From: Basidiobolus meristosporus CBS 931.73
Lineage: Eukaryota; Basidiobolomycota; Basidiobolomycetes; Basidiobolales; Basidiobolaceae
Length of the DNA stretch: 29,774 nucleotides
NCBI GenBank assembly: GCA_002104905.1
Contig: MCFE01000864.1
Span: 1 to 29,774 of the forward strand
Direction of reading: 5' to 3'
Under the pieces are notes generated by a model. That model ran no database searches. It was given only the letters and a program-made list of their open reading frames with translations, and was not told where the DNA came from. Position numbers and translations under genes: made by a program. Below are positions 29,771 through 29,774 of the stretch, piece after piece. Numbering within the stretch: position 1 is the stretch's first letter; every line of letters starts with the position of its first letter.

Positions 29771-29774
29771 GGAA
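29771..29774. repeat. Target-site duplication, right copy (GGAA, cut by window end)
   Basis: The last four bases of the window match the first four of GGAAG before the 5' LTR. The fifth base is predicted to be G. Confidence 0.8.

Noticed and set aside
1-29774. tRNA, rRNA, CRISPR arrays and bacterial-type operons
   Set aside because: I looked for tRNA B-box motifs on both strands and for regularly spaced short repeats and found none. The genes are intron-bearing and eukaryotic. A covariance-model scan would be decisive for small RNAs.

Overview
The window is nuclear DNA of a filamentous or early-diverging fungus that I cannot place more precisely. The evidence is short introns (52-123 nt) with GT..AG ends and CTAAC/CTAAT-like branch sites, an eS27 ribosomal protein gene with a telobox-like promoter element, a Pho80/Pcl-type cyclin, a fungal-style homeodomain protein, an Mpv17/Sym1 family protein, and a chromodomain-bearing Ty3/gypsy retrotransposon.

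Layout. Bases 1-14,600 are gene-bearing. In order they hold alanine aminotransferase (minus), eS27/RPS27 (plus), a Pho85-type cyclin (plus), an Mpv17/PMP22-family membrane protein (plus), an unidentified four-helix membrane protein (plus) and a homeodomain transcription factor (plus). Gaps of 0.6-2.5 kb separate them, and I recognise no genes there. Every gene has at least one intron. The exon joins below were worked out by hand from reading frame, splice signals and family alignment. The genes share no obvious pathway and look like ordinary housekeeping or regulatory neighbours.

Bases 14,600-18,700 hold no gene I can identify. Open stretches on both strands, broken by stops, may be a decayed gene. 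Bases ~18,750-23,860 are old repeat DNA. From 19,093 to 23,223 I find not one CpG dinucleotide, while TpG and CpA are common, as expected from long-term CpG methylation and deamination. This block contains a ~1 kb direct duplication, a ~170-nt inverted pair, and a segment also found at 11.56 kb.

Bases 23,869-29,770 are one complete Ty3/gypsy chromovirus with 521-bp LTRs (7 differences) and a target duplication GGAA(G), whose last base lies beyond the window end. Its two frames, gag and pol, appear intact. Three parts of its expression machinery can be read directly. (1) A self-priming site: 11 nt just inside the 5' LTR are the exact complement of the predicted first 11 nt of the element's own RNA, as in Tf1/sushi elements. 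(2) A textbook -1 frameshift signal, GGGAAAC in the right frame, then 6 nt, then an 11-bp perfect hairpin whose loop contains the gag stop codon. (3) Two adjacent three-unit heat-shock-element-like motifs in U3, perfect in the 3' LTR and each damaged by one transition in the 5' LTR. I saw no CRISPR array, tRNA or rRNA gene.
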